Below, in pieces: positions 46,994 through 60,651 of a DNA stretch of 64,000 nt. The notes under the pieces were generated by a model. That model saw only the letters and a program-made list of their open reading frames with translations. It was not told the origin of the DNA and ran no database searches. How positions within the stretch are numbered: position 1 is the stretch's first letter; the number at the start of each line of letters is the position of its first letter. Origin of the DNA: Bifidobacterium phasiani (GTDB lineage Bacteria > Actinomycetota > Actinomycetes > Actinomycetales > Bifidobacteriaceae); NCBI RefSeq assembly GCF_019331775.1, contig NZ_JAHBBD010000005.1, positions 1 to 64,000 of the forward strand, in the 5' to 3' direction. The position numbers and the translations under genes are program-made.

Positions 46994-48202
46994 TTAGCCG
47001 ATCGCGGCCCGCAGCTGCTCGACGCGGTCGGTGCGCTCCCAGGTGAAGTCGGCGTCCTCGCGGCCGAAGTGGCCGTACGCCGAGGTCTTCGCGTAGATCG
47101 GCCGCAGCAGGTCCAGCTCGTCGATGATCGCCGCCGGCCGCAGGTCGAACACGCGGCGCACCGCGGCCTGGATCTGCTCGCGGGTCACGCCGATCTCGGT
47201 GCCGTAGGTCTCCACGTTGACGCTCACCGGGTCGGCCACGCCGATCGCGTAGGCGACCTGCACCTCGACCTTGTGCGCCAGGCCTGCGGCGACGATGTTC
47301 TTCGCCACCCAGCGCGCCGCGTAGGCGGCCGAGCGGTCGACCTTGCTCGGGTCCTTGCCGGAGAACGCGCCGCCGCCGTGGTGCGCGGCGCCGCCGTAGG
47401 TGTCCACGATGATCTTGCGGCCGGTCAGCCCGGCGTCGGCCGCGGGGCCGCCGAGCACGAACGAGCCGGTGGGATTGACCAGCAGGCGGTACGCGTCGTG
47501 GCGCACGGCCTCGCCGCACACCTCGTCCAGCACCGGCTCGACGACGTGCTCGCGCAGCTGCTCGAGCAGCCAGTCGTGCGTCGCCTCGGGGTCGTGCTGC
47601 GTCGAGACCAGCACGGTGTCCACGCGCACCGGGCGGTCGTGTTCGTCGTATTCGATCGTGACCTGGGTCTTGCCGTCCGGGCGCAGATGCGGCACGACGC
47701 CCTGCTTGCGCACCTGCGCGAGCCGGTACGCCAGCCGGTGGGCCAGATGGATCGGCATCGGCATCAGCACGTCGGTCTCGTCGCACGCGTAGCCGAACAT
47801 CACGCCCTGGTCGCCGGCGCCCTGCGCCTCGTAGCGCTCCTCGCGCGAGGCCCGCGACTCGTGCTCGCGGTCCAGCCTCGCGACGCCCTGGTTGATCTCC
47901 GGGCTCTGCTCGGTCAGCGAGACGAGTACGCCGCACGAATCGGCGTCCAGGCCGATCCGCGAGCTCGTGTAGCCGATGCCGCGCACCACGGAGCGCACGA
48001 TGCTCTGGATGTCGCTGTACCCCTCGCTGGTCACCTCGCCGAACACGAAGAACTGGCCGGTCGTGGCGGAGGTCTCGACCGCGACGTGCGAATGCGGGTC
48101 CTGCCGCAGCATGTCGTCGAGAATCGCGTCCGAAATCTGGTCGCAGACCTTGTCGGGATGCCCCTCGGTCACCGACTCGGCTGAAATAAGGCGTGGCTCC
48201 AT
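46994..48202 (-). CDS. metK: S-adenosylmethionine synthetase
   Basis: 402 residues. It makes SAM from Met and ATP. Full set of motifs: [25 protein letters not shown], the loop [30 protein letters not shown], and [21 protein letters not shown]. Start ATG at 48202 with AGGGATT upstream; an upstream extension has low-complexity Arg-rich sequence. It is transcribed separately from rpoZ, separated by a strong hairpin. No SAM riboswitch is recognisable in the 170-base leader. Confidence 0.97.
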   Translation of the reverse strand: MEPRLISAESVTEGHPDKVCDQISDAILDDMLRQDPHSHVAVETSATTGQFFVFGEVTSEGYSDIQSIVRSVVRGIGYTSSRIGLDADSCGVLVSLTEQSPEINQGVARLDREHESRASREERYEAQGAGDQGVMFGYACDETDVLMPMPIHLAHRLAYRLAQVRKQGVVPHLRPDGKTQVTIEYDEHDRPVRVDTVLVSTQHDPEATHDWLLEQLREHVVEPVLDEVCGEAVRHDAYRLLVNPTGSFVLGGPAADAGLTGRKIIVDTYGGAAHHGGGAFSGKDPSKVDRSAAYAARWVAKNIVAAGLAHKVEVQVAYAIGVADPVSVNVETYGTEIGVTREQIQAAVRRVFDLRPAAIIDELDLLRPIYAKTSAYGHFGREDADFTWERTDRVEQLRAAIG

Positions 48203-48286
48203 GAATCCCTCGCTGTTCCTCCGCCGTCTTGCCGCGGGCGGGTGCGGGCGCCGGCCGGCAGGCCGCCGCTGGACGTCCAACGTACT

Positions 48287-48343
48287 ACGCCCCGGGCGAA
48301 TATCGCTGCACGAGAACATCGTGCGGACATTCGCCCGGGGCGT
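48287..48343. terminator. 15-bp cruciform hairpin between rpoZ and metK
   Basis: ACGCCCCGGGCGAAT (48287-48301) is perfectly complementary to 48329-48343. The loop itself holds a second stem, GCACGA/TCGTGC. It begins about 30 bases past the rpoZ stop and likely ends that transcript. Confidence 0.8.
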
Positions 48344-48374
48344 GTCGGGTGCGCGGATCATCCGGACTGGACGA

Positions 48375-48659
48375 TTAGTTGCCTTCGTTCAGGTCGTCCT
48401 CGCCCAGGGTCTCCTCGAGCAGGCCGTTGTCGATCTCGCGGAACGCGATGGACAGCGGCTTCTCCTGGTTCTGGTACTCGACCAGCGGGCCGACGTTCTG
48501 CAGCAGGCCCTCGTTGAGCTGGGTGAAGTAGGAGTTGATCTGGCGGGCGCGCTTCGCGGCGAAGATGGCCAGCGCGTACTTGGAGTCGGCATGCTCCATC
48601 AGATCGTCGATGGGCGGGTCAGCAAGTCCCTGCGGGGTCGGTTCGGTACCGAAAGCCAT
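48375..48659 (-). CDS. rpoZ: RNA polymerase omega subunit
   Basis: 94 residues. The family core reads [29 protein letters not shown], the conserved SKYxL...AAKRARQI motif, and [14 protein letters not shown] near the C-terminus. Omega helps assemble beta-prime into the core enzyme. It is in the common gmk-rpoZ-metK neighbourhood, although ilvD is inserted on the other strand here. Confidence 0.95.
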   Translation of the reverse strand: MAFGTEPTPQGLADPPIDDLMEHADSKYALAIFAAKRARQINSYFTQLNEGLLQNVGPLVEYQNQEKPLSIAFREIDNGLLEETLGEDDLNEGN

Positions 48660-48704
48660 AGTGAAATCTCCGAATCATGAGTGGTACGTCGTTCCAATCT
48701 TCTC

Positions 48705-48710
48705 AGTATA
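48705..48710 (-). promoter_or_regulatory. Probable -10 of rpoZ
   Basis: TATACT on the minus strand, about 45 bases upstream of the rpoZ start. The place of a -35 falls in the adjacent hairpin and is not consensus. Confidence 0.45.
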
Positions 48711-48711
48711 G

Positions 48712-48747
48712 CCCACGGGCCCGATGTGTCGGGCGCTTCGCCGTGGG
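48712..48747. repeat. Two-part inverted repeat in the rpoZ-ilvD divergent region
   Basis: CCCACGG (48712-48718)/CCGTGGG (48741-48747) encloses a second perfect stem GCCCGA (48719-48724)/TCGGGC (48729-48734). Just upstream of the rpoZ -10, so it is a possible operator for either divergent gene. Confidence 0.6.
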
Positions 48748-48840
48748 CGGCATCGCCCGGCCGGACGCGGGGGTTCGGGGCAGGGCCGGGCGGGTCACAT
48801 CGTGGACCGGACGCACGCCCTGTCCGCTCGGACCATTTGA

Positions 48841-50709
48841 ATGGATGGTATGAAAATGCGTTCCGAAAAACTCATGAAAGAGCGCACCTTCGCCGGTGCG
48901 CGCGCCCTGTACCGAGCCGCCGGCGTCGATGCCAAGGACTTCGGCAAGCCCATCGTCGCGATCGCCAACTCGTTCACCGAGTTCGTGCCCGGCCACGTGC
49001 ACCTGCAGGAGGTGGGCCGCATCGTCGCCGACGCGGTCAAGGCCGCCGGCGGCATCCCCCGCGAGTTCAACACGATCGCCGTGGACGACGGCATCGCGAT
49101 GGGCCACACCGGCATGCTCTACTCGCTGCCGAGCCGCGACATCATCGCCGACGCCATCGAGTATTCGGTCAACGCGCACTGCGCCGACGCGCTGGTGTGC
49201 ATCTCGAACTGCGACAAGGTCACCCCGGGCATGCTCATGGCCGCGCTGCGCATGAACATCCCGACCATCTTCGTCTCCGGCGGCCCGATGGAGGCCGGCA
49301 CCACCGTGCTGCCCGACGGCACCGTCAAGAACAACACCGACCTGATCGACGTGATGTACGCCACCGCCGACGACAGCGTCTCCGAGGAGGACCTGCTCGC
49401 GTACGAGAAGTCCGTGTGCCCGACCTGCGGCTCCTGCGCCGGCATGTTCACCGCGAACTCGATGAACTGCCTGACCGAGGCGATGGGCCTGGCCCTACCC
49501 GGCAACGGCACGACGCTCGCCTCGCACGCCTACCGCAGGGAGCTGTTCGAGAAGGCCGGCCGCACGATCGTCGACCTGGCGAACCGCTACTACCACGAGG
49601 ACGACGACTCCGTGCTGCCGCGCTCGATCGCGACCAAGCACGCCTTCGAGAACGCGATGACGATGGACGTGGCGATGGGCGGCTCGACCAACACCGTGCT
49701 GCACATCCTCGCCGCCGCCCAGTCCGCCGACGTGGACTTCACGCTCGACGACATCGAGCGCATCAGCCACACCGTGCCGTGCATCTGCAAGGCCAGCCCG
49801 TCCGGCGAGTGGGAGATCTCCGACGTGCACCGCGCCGGCGGCATCACCGGCATCCTCGGCGAGCTCGACCGCGCCGGCAAGCTGCACCGCGACGTCCACT
49901 CGGTCGACTACCCGTCGCTGGAGGCCAAGCTCGACGCGTGGGACATCATGCGCGACACCTGCACCGAGGAGGCCCGCCGTCTGTTCCTCGCCGCCCCGGG
50001 CCACATCGTCTCCCCCAAGCCGTTCACCCACGAGACGCTGTTCGACTCGCTCGACACCGACCGCGTCAACGGCGCGATCCACGACATCGACCACCCGGCG
50101 GTGACCGAGGGCGGCCTCGCGGTGCTGCGCGGCAATCTCGCGCCCGACGGCTGCGTGGTCAAGACGGCGGGCGTGCCCAAGGAGATCTGGAAGTTCCACG
50201 GCCCGGCGCTGGTCGTCGAGTCGCAGGAGCAGGCCATCGAGGTCATCCTCAACGACACGCTCAAGCCCGGCCAGGCGCTGGTCATCCGCTACGAGGGTCC
50301 GAAGGGCGGCCCGGGCATGCAGGAGATGCTGTACCCGACCTCGTTCGTCAAGGGCAAGGGCATCGGCAAGCAGGTCGCGCTGATCACCGACGGCCGCTAC
50401 TCCGGCGGCTCCTCCGGCCTGTCCATCGGCCACGTGGCCCCCGAGGCCGCGAACAAGGGGCCGATCGCGCTGATCAAGGACGGCGACATGATCGACATCG
50501 ACATCCCCAACCGCACGATCAACGTGGAGCTGAGCGACGAGGAGCTCGCCCAACGCCGCGCCGAGATCGAGGCCGGCGACGGCTACGTGGCGCACCGCGA
50601 CCGCAAGGTCAGCCAGGCGCTCAAGGCGTACGCCGCCTTCGCCCGCTCGGCGGACAAGGGTGCGACCCGCGACCCCGAGCTGATCAACAAGCTCAGCGGA
50701 TTGGCCTGA
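48841..50709 (+). CDS. ilvD: Dihydroxy-acid dehydratase
   Basis: 622 residues. It converts dihydroxyisovalerate and dihydroxymethylvalerate to 2-oxo acids in valine/isoleucine synthesis, using an iron-sulfur cluster. Signature motifs: [14 protein letters not shown] (first Cys ligand), [19 protein letters not shown], and [22 protein letters not shown]. ATGs at 48841, 48850 and 48856 are all possible; none has a clean ribosome site, and the family alignment fits [11 protein letters not shown] equally. Strong terminator after the stop. Confidence 0.96.
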   Translation: MDGMKMRSEKLMKERTFAGARALYRAAGVDAKDFGKPIVAIANSFTEFVPGHVHLQEVGRIVADAVKAAGGIPREFNTIAVDDGIAMGHTGMLYSLPSRDIIADAIEYSVNAHCADALVCISNCDKVTPGMLMAALRMNIPTIFVSGGPMEAGTTVLPDGTVKNNTDLIDVMYATADDSVSEEDLLAYEKSVCPTCGSCAGMFTANSMNCLTEAMGLALPGNGTTLASHAYRRELFEKAGRTIVDLANRYYHEDDDSVLPRSIATKHAFENAMTMDVAMGGSTNTVLHILAAAQSADVDFTLDDIERISHTVPCICKASPSGEWEISDVHRAGGITGILGELDRAGKLHRDVHSVDYPSLEAKLDAWDIMRDTCTEEARRLFLAAPGHIVSPKPFTHETLFDSLDTDRVNGAIHDIDHPAVTEGGLAVLRGNLAPDGCVVKTAGVPKEIWKFHGPALVVESQEQAIEVILNDTLKPGQALVIRYEGPKGGPGMQEMLYPTSFVKGKGIGKQVALITDGRYSGGSSGLSIGHVAPEAANKGPIALIKDGDMIDIDIPNRTINVELSDEELAQRRAEIEAGDGYVAHRDRKVSQALKAYAAFARSADKGATRDPELINKLSGLA

Positions 50710-50726
50710 CGGACGGGCACCCAGGC

Positions 50727-50786
50727 ATACGTTACGGCAGGGGCCCTGCGACGGTGGTATGTCGCAGGGCCCCTGCCGTAACGTAT
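50727..50786 (+). terminator. Perfect 26-bp hairpin after ilvD
   Basis: Arms 50727-50752 and 50761-50786 match over all 26 bp around an eight-base loop. It begins 18 bases past the ilvD stop and points towards gmk (convergent), so it can stop transcription from both sides. Confidence 0.92.
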
Positions 50787-50825
50787 TGATCGGCGCCGTT
50801 CGGATACCGCCGGACGGCGCCGGCG

Positions 50826-51470
50826 TCATGCGTCGATGCCGTACTCTTCGGCGATCACCCGCCACAGTTCGGCGGCCGCCTGGTCGACGTCGGCGTTGAC
50901 GATGGTCACGTCGAACTCCGGCTCCGCGGCCAGCTCGACCCTGGCGGTCTGCAGGCGGCGTTCGCGCTGCTCCTCGGTCTCGGTGCCGCGGCCGACCAGC
51001 CGGCGCACCAGCTCGTCGAAGCTCGGCGGCGCGAGGAACACCGAGACGACCTCCAGGCCCAGCTCGGCGGCGCGTTCGCGCACGCGGCGGGCGCCCTGCA
51101 GGTCAATCTCGAGGATCGTGGGGACGTTGCGCGCCAGATGGTCGAGCACCGGCTGCAGCGGCGTGCCGTAGCGCGCCATGCCGTGCACGACCGCGGTCTC
51201 CAGGAACCGCCCGTCGCGTTCGTCGGCGAGGAACCGCTCCTCGCTGACGAACCAGTAGTTCACGCCGTCGCGCTCGCCCGGGCGCGGGTCGCGCGTGGTG
51301 GCGGAGACCGACAGCCAGATCTCGGGGTGGTCGGCGCGCAGCCTGGCCTCGACCGTCCCCTTGCCGACGCCGGCCGGGCCGGTGAGCACGATCAGGCGCC
51401 CGCCCGTGCGCGTGGCCGGGGCGGACTCGTTCATGGCGTCGTTCGCCGCGCCGGTGACCGATGCGTTCAC
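50826..51470 (-). CDS. gmk: Guanylate kinase
   Basis: 214 residues. It phosphorylates GMP to GDP. P-loop [14 protein letters not shown], the GMP-binding region [40 protein letters not shown] and the LID residues [18 protein letters not shown] are present. The GTG start at 51470 overlaps the pyrF stop (GTGA) and has GGAGGAGGG upstream; a later ATG at 51434 lacks a ribosome site. Last gene of the efp-nusB-carA-carB-pyrF-gmk run. Confidence 0.95.
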   Translation of the reverse strand: MNASVTGAANDAMNESAPATRTGGRLIVLTGPAGVGKGTVEARLRADHPEIWLSVSATTRDPRPGERDGVNYWFVSEERFLADERDGRFLETAVVHGMARYGTPLQPVLDHLARNVPTILEIDLQGARRVRERAAELGLEVVSVFLAPPSFDELVRRLVGRGTETEEQRERRLQTARVELAAEPEFDVTIVNADVDQAAAELWRVIAEEYGIDA

Positions 51471-52387
51471 AGCAGCTCGCCCTCCTCCGTGGCCTCCATC
51501 AGCGCCTGGCGCACGTCCAGCGCGATGGCCTCGGTGGCCTGCGACAGGGACGCGATGTCCGGGCCGTGGGCCGCGATGAACCGGGACACCGTGACCAGCA
51601 CGTTGCCCTTGGTGCCCTTGAACACGGTGCGCAGGTCCTTGGCCTCGGCGCCCTGCCAGCCGTAGCCCGGGGAGAGGATCGGGCCGGTGAACTTCGAGGG
51701 CTCGACGCCGCTCTGGTCCATCCACTGGCCGATCGTCGCGCCGATGATCAGGCCGACGGAGCCCATGCCCTCGATGCCGTTGTTGAACTTCTGGGCGGTG
51801 TGCGCGATGCCGTAGGCCACCGTGCGGCCCTTGTACTCGCCGCTCTGGCGGATCGCGGTCTGCATGCTGGCGCCCTCGGGGTTCGAGGTCAGCGAGGCCA
51901 CGAACACGCCGCGGCTGTTGTTCAGCGCGTCGTTGATCACGCCCTGCAGCGAGCGCGCGCCGTAGTACGGCAGCAGCGTGATCGCGTCGGCGAGCAACGG
52001 CGCGCCCGGCTTGAAGTAGGCGTCGGCGATGGCCGAGATCGTCGTGGGCAGGCCGCCGTGCAGGCAGTCGACGATGGTGATGATGCCCATCTGCCGAGCC
52101 GCGTACAGCACGCGCTCCAGCGCCGCGTAGCCCTTCGAGCCGTACCGCTCGAACATCGGCGCCTGGAACTTCACCGCCGCGGCGCGGCCGTTCGCCGCCT
52201 GCAGCATGCGCATCGCGAACAGCTCGGCGCCCTCGGCGTCGACGTCGTACCCCCAGTCGGTGAGGAGCTTGCGATGCGGGTCGATGCCCACGCACAACGG
52301 ACCGTACTTGTCCATCGAGTTCTTCAGCCGCAGGCCGAAGTCCGACCTGCGCAACTGCATCTCTTCGCTGCTGACGTTCTCGGCCAT
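51467..52387 (-). CDS. pyrF: Orotidine 5'-phosphate decarboxylase-like protein (type 2), active-site Lys/Asp lost
   Basis: 306 residues, type 2 OMP decarboxylase by length and landmarks: [45 protein letters not shown], and [11 protein letters not shown]. The normal catalytic motif D-A-K-R-G-D-I is D107-C-L-H-G-G-L113 here, so the proton-donating Lys is Leu109 and the second Asp is Gly112. By known mechanism this should abolish decarboxylation. It sits in the pyrimidine operon after carAB and is coupled to gmk; either a second functional pyrF exists elsewhere or the protein has another role. Confidence 0.85.
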   Translation of the reverse strand: MAENVSSEEMQLRRSDFGLRLKNSMDKYGPLCVGIDPHRKLLTDWGYDVDAEGAELFAMRMLQAANGRAAAVKFQAPMFERYGSKGYAALERVLYAARQMGIITIVDCLHGGLPTTISAIADAYFKPGAPLLADAITLLPYYGARSLQGVINDALNNSRGVFVASLTSNPEGASMQTAIRQSGEYKGRTVAYGIAHTAQKFNNGIEGMGSVGLIIGATIGQWMDQSGVEPSKFTGPILSPGYGWQGAEAKDLRTVFKGTKGNVLVTVSRFIAAHGPDIASLSQATEAIALDVRQALMEATEEGELL

Positions 52388-52393
52388 CGTCAG

Positions 52394-55763
<3,370 letters not shown>

Positions 55764-55771
<8 letters not shown>

Positions 55772-56981
55772 TGCGGGCCTCCTCCTTGGTGGTACGCATG
55801 AGATCAACGAAACGGTCGAACAGATAGGAGGCGTCGTGCGGGCCGGCGGCCGCCTCCGGATGGTACTGCACGGAGAACGCGGGGATGTCCATGCACTGCA
55901 GGCCCTCGACCACATCGTCGTTCAGGTCGATGTGGGAGACGAACACGCGGCCGTACCGGCCGTCGCCGTACGGGGCCGGCACCGGGCCGCCGATCGGCGC
56001 GTCGACGGCGAAGCCGTGGTTGTGCGCGGTGACCTCGATCTTGCCGGTGGTCATGTCCTTGACCGGCTGGTTGATGCCGCGGTGGCCGAACTTGAGCTTG
56101 TAGGTGCCGAAGCCGAGCGCGCGGCCCAGCAGCTGGTTGCCGAAGCAGATGCCGAAGAACGGGTAGCCCGCGTCGAGCACGCGGCGCAGCAGCTCGACCT
56201 CGGGGTCGGCCTGCTCGGGGTCGCCCGGGCCGTTGGAGAAGAACACGCCGTCGGGGTCGAGCGCCTGCAGCTCGTCGAACGTGATGGTGGAGGGCACGAC
56301 GTGCACGCGGCAGCCGCGCTCGGCCATGCGGTGCGGGGTCATCGCCTTGATGCCCAGGTCGACGGCGGCCACGGTGAACAGCGGCTCCCTGCCCTCGAAC
56401 TCGCCGCACGGCTCGATCGTGTACGTCCGCTCCGTGCTCACCTCGTCGTACAGGCTCAGGCCCTTCATCTGCGGGGTGGCGCGGACCGCGTCGAGCAGGT
56501 CGTCGATGGTGCGCAGGCGGCCGTTGGCGTCCGCCAGGCCGTCGCCGGAGAAGATGCCTGCGCGCATCACGCCCGCGGAGCGCAGGTGGCGGACGAGCTT
56601 GCGCGTGTCGATGCGGCTGATGCCGACGATGCCGTTGGCGACCAGGTCGTCGTCCAGGCTGCCGGTGGCCCGCCAGTTGCTCACGTTCGGGCTGGGTTCG
56701 CGCACGACGTAGCCGGCGACCCAGATACGGGAGGATTCCGGATCCTCGCCGTTGATTCCGGTGTCCCCGATGTGCGGGAACGTCTGCACCACGATCTGAC
56801 GGTCGTAGCTGGGATCGGTCAGTGTCTCCTGGTAGCCGGTCATGCCGGTCGCGAAGACGATCTCGCCGCTCGTCGAGCCGCGTGCGCCGTAGGGCTCCCC
56901 CACATACACCTGTCCGTCCTCAAGCACAAGAACGGCATCGTCGAAGGAAAACGCCACGGTTTCGGAATCGGTCTGGTTCAC
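55764..56981 (-). CDS. carA: Carbamoyl-phosphate synthase small chain
   Basis: 405 residues. Class I glutamine amidotransferase that feeds ammonia to CarB. N-terminal CPSase_sm_chain domain (ALVLEDG-like [40 protein letters not shown]). The GATase motif is [14 protein letters not shown] with nucleophile Cys, and the His-Glu pair is [14 protein letters not shown] chose GTG at 56981, preceded by AAGGGGG; a longer reading to 57071 is not family-like. It follows nusB after about 86 bases. Confidence 0.95.
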
Positions 56982-57067
56982 CAAAACCCCCTTAATCCTT
57001 GGGTCGAATCTAACCCCATAGGATATCGGCCGGTTAGGACTCGCCGCCGGCCGAAATCCTCGAAAAA

Positions 57068-57652
57068 TCAATCGTTTTCTACGGACTCGCCGGACTGGGC
57101 GCCAAGGCCGCCCCCGGTGTCCTCCCGCTCGGCGTCCGGCTCGGACGCATCGGACGGGTCGGACGCCTCAATCGGGCCGTCCGCAGCCCCGTCGTCGGAG
57201 CCGCCGGTGCCATCCGCATCGGCGGATTCGCCCGACGGTTCGGACGCGGCTGCCTCCTTGGCCGAGCACACCGCGCTCAGCAGGCCGTGGATGAACGACG
57301 GGGCGTCGTCGTCGCACAGCGTCTTGGCCAGTCCCAGCGCCTCGTCGATGGCCACCTTGTCGGGCACATCGTCGTTGAACAGGATCTCCCAGGCGGCGAT
57401 GCGCAGGATGTTGCGGTCGACCACGCCCATGCGGCGGACCTTCCAGCGGTTGGAGTGCGCGTCGAGCGTGCGGTCGATCTCGCGACGGTGGCCGGCCACG
57501 CCGCGCACGATCTCGATCGCGTAATCGGGAAGCGGGGTCTGCGCGCCGGGGACGGCGATGCGCTCAGCAAGAAGGGACAGGATGTCCTGTCCCTTCTCGT
57601 CCGCTTCGTACAACGTGTTCAGAGCCCTCTTGCGGGCGGTGGAACGTGCCAT
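57068..57652 (-). CDS. nusB: Transcription antitermination protein NusB with acidic tail
   Basis: 194 residues. NusB fold in the first ~138: [39 protein letters not shown] and [32 protein letters not shown]. It binds boxA RNA with NusE for rRNA antitermination. The remaining ~56 residues are acidic, Ser/Asp/Glu-rich, and longer than usual. It lies 24 bases after efp, a common efp-nusB pairing. Confidence 0.95.
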   Translation of the reverse strand: MARSTARKRALNTLYEADEKGQDILSLLAERIAVPGAQTPLPDYAIEIVRGVAGHRREIDRTLDAHSNRWKVRRMGVVDRNILRIAAWEILFNDDVPDKVAIDEALGLAKTLCDDDAPSFIHGLLSAVCSAKEAAASEPSGESADADGTGGSDDGAADGPIEASDPSDASEPDAEREDTGGGLGAQSGESVEND

Positions 57653-57676
57653 GAAGCTCTCGGTTTCCCTTCGGCG

Positions 57677-58243
57677 TCAGTTGTTCTCACGGCCGAGGTA
57701 GGAGCCGTCGCGGGTGTCGACCTTGACCTTCTCGCCCTCGCCGATGAACAGCGGGACCTGGATCTCGGCGCCGGTCTCCACGGTGGCGGGCTTGGTGCCG
57801 GCGTTGGAGCGGTTGCCCTGCAGGCCGGGCTCGGTGTGGGTGATGGTCAGCACCACGGAGGCCGGCAGCTCGACGGACAGCGGGGTGCCGTCGTGGAAGC
57901 TCACGATGCAGTCGGTGCCCTCGAGCAGGTACTTGCTCTGGTCGCCGACCAGGGTCTTCGGGATGTAGATCTGGTCGTAGGTGGTCATGTCCATGAAGAC
58001 GTAGTTGTCGCCGTCCTCGTAGGAGTACTGCAGGGTGCGGTTGTCGACGGTCTCGAACTCCATCTTCATGCCCGCGTTGAAGGTCTTGTCGACGATCTTG
58101 CCGGACAGCACGTTCTTGATGGTGGTGCGCACGAAGGCCGGGCCCTTGCCGGGCTTGACGTGCTGGAACTTGATGACGGTCCACAGCTGGCCGTCCAGGT
58201 TCAGGACGGATCCGTTCTTGATGTCGTTGGTAGTCTGTGCCAC
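57677..58243 (-). CDS. efp: Translation elongation factor P
   Basis: 188 residues. Three-domain EF-P that rescues ribosomes stalled at polyproline. It has [17 protein letters not shown], the loop with the potential modification Lys in [25 protein letters not shown] and GRENN at the C-terminus. GTG at 58243 ([11 protein letters not shown]) with AGGTG at good spacing matches the length of bifidobacterial EF-P; a GTG three codons earlier is less likely. It starts the six-gene run to gmk. Confidence 0.96.
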   Translation of the reverse strand: MAQTTNDIKNGSVLNLDGQLWTVIKFQHVKPGKGPAFVRTTIKNVLSGKIVDKTFNAGMKMEFETVDNRTLQYSYEDGDNYVFMDMTTYDQIYIPKTLVGDQSKYLLEGTDCIVSFHDGTPLSVELPASVVLTITHTEPGLQGNRSNAGTKPATVETGAEIQVPLFIGEGEKVKVDTRDGSYLGRENN

Positions 58244-58567
58244 GGTATTCACCTATTCACTCGATGGTTTCTTGGCAAGGTTCAAAATAAGCCTCGCCTA
58301 TTATGCCACCATCCCTATACAGCGCGCGGGGTCATGGGTCGCGCGGACCGCACCCGGCCGACGGGCGGGCGATGCGATGCGTGCGGATTGCACTTGGCCG
58401 GGCGGCCGACCACACGGACGATGCGGCGCGCGGATCGGTGACGGGTATGCCGCGAGGCTCATGACGTCCGCGCCCCATCCCATGCCCCAGAAAGCGAACC
58501 GTGCAATATGCGCATCGGCAATGATGCCCATGACCCCCGTGGTACGGTGCCTCCGCACGTGCCAATA

Positions 58568-58597
58568 CACCGTACCGTACCGCGGTACGGTACGGTG
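58568..58597. repeat. 30-bp perfect palindrome made of GTAC/CGGT units
   Basis: CACCGTACCGTACCG is followed directly by its exact complement, with no loop. GGTACGGTGC, one arm end, also occurs at 58541-58550 as a direct copy. It could be a protein-binding site or a cruciform. Confidence 0.9.
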
Positions 58598-58704
58598 CGA
58601 CTCGGATGCGGCGTGTCGGCATAATGTACCGCGAGGCCCGCTTCCGTGGCCCGCGGACGACCGATTCGGGGTGTGCAATCGACGCCGTCGACCAAGCTCC
58701 AAGT

Positions 58705-58832
58705 AGCATGCCACTGAGCTGCCCCTCCCCAACAAACAGCATGACCTGACGATACGCCGTCGTTTCAATGCGTGCATTGTGCCCCCTCCCCCCAACAAGC
58801 AGCATGACCACTGAGCTGCTCCCCCAACAAGC
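58705..58832. repeat. Two degenerate direct repeats (about 34 bp)
   Basis: Copies at about 58705-58739 and 58801-58832 share AGCATG, CCACTGAGCTGC, a C-rich run and CCCCAACAA. A partial third unit (CCCCTCCCC..AACAAGCAGCATGACC) at 58783-58809 overlaps the second copy. Unit length differs through C-run slippage. Confidence 0.7.
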
Positions 58833-58886
58833 GACTTGCGTTGAGTCCCTTGGGCGTAGAGCCGAAGCGGCCGGCACCGAATCTCC

Positions 58887-58910
58887 GTGCGGGCGGGCGC
58901 CCGCCCGCAC
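58887..58910. repeat. 24-bp perfect GC palindrome
   Basis: GTGCGGGCGGGC followed at once by its complement GCCCGCCCGCAC. CCCGGCGTCGAC follows it and is repeated at about 58971. Confidence 0.85.
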
Positions 58911-59195
58911 CCGGCGTCGACCATCGCCGAACAATGCGGGAGCGCATACGCCAACGGGTGCCTGCTCGCGCCCGGCGTCGACGCCTGCGAGGACGGGCCT
59001 GAGCGTCAGAGGGGGGGGGATGGACCGGACGACCGTGACACACCCGACACACCCGGATAGGGCCCACGTTTCTTTATCTAGCCTCCACGCTTCGATCCCT
59101 AACCTGCGTTTTCCTTGCTTACCCCCGATCCGCGCCGTGCGGCGATCCGCGCCGCACCGCGTAACGACCGGCGCCGCAATCCCCCCCCCATATAC

Positions 59196-59234
59196 GACGC
59201 ATCCCCCTGGGCACAGGTCCCAGGGGGATGCGTC
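59196..59234. terminator. 16-bp hairpin terminator of tuf
   Basis: GACGCATCCCCCTGGG (59196-59211) pairs perfectly with 59219-59234 around a seven-base loop, 43 bases beyond the tuf stop on the minus strand. Confidence 0.9.
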
Positions 59235-59276
59235 TATCGCGCTAGTTCAAGCGTGTCGGATGCCCGCCGATGAAAA

Positions 59277-60476
<1,200 letters not shown>

Positions 60477-60586
60477 GGTGTGTTGTCCTCCTGGACGTTC
60501 TCGTAGTACTCCCCGGGCTTCTGGCCCGAGGCACTCGCTACATTGTACTGGGTTGCTGGGTTGTGTGCCACCGTGGTGCCCTGAAC

Positions 60587-60620
60587 CCAGTCAGCGCTAC
60601 AAGATACTAGCGCTGACTGG
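60587..60620. terminator. 13-bp hairpin in the fusA-tuf gap
   Basis: CCAGTCAGCGCTA (60587-60599) pairs perfectly with TAGCGCTGACTGG (60608-60620) around eight bases, 31 bases after the fusA stop. No T-run follows; it may partly terminate or stabilise the fusA message before tuf. Confidence 0.65.
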
Positions 60621-60651
60621 AGACAGATCGCGCCCTCGGCGGCACCGTGTG

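Larger units (their letters stand above)
58244..59195. other. 950-base non-coding region rich in palindromes and repeats
   Basis: It lies between the tuf terminator and the efp start. I find no credible gene: a 217-codon minus-strand reading is Cys/Arg-rich low complexity. There are a 30-bp and a 24-bp perfect palindrome, two degenerate ~34-bp repeats, a G9 run (59010-59020 region) and a C9 run (59180-59190 region), and a double GATCCGCGCCG near 59128 and 59144. The efp promoter should be at the left end, where AT content rises (58280-58320). No tRNA-like fold was recognised. Confidence 0.6.

Noticed and set aside
48203-48374. SAM riboswitch in front of metK
   Set aside because: The region holds only a cruciform hairpin suited to rpoZ termination; no SAM-I type multi-helix pattern was found.
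56982-57071. Extended CarA N-terminus
   Set aside because: Not family-like; GTG at 56981 has AAGGGGG at the right distance.
58301-58954. Cys/Arg-rich 217-codon minus-strand reading in the tuf-efp gap
   Set aside because: Spans the palindromes and repeats, lacks a good ribosome site and resembles no family; overlapping readings in other frames are just as open.
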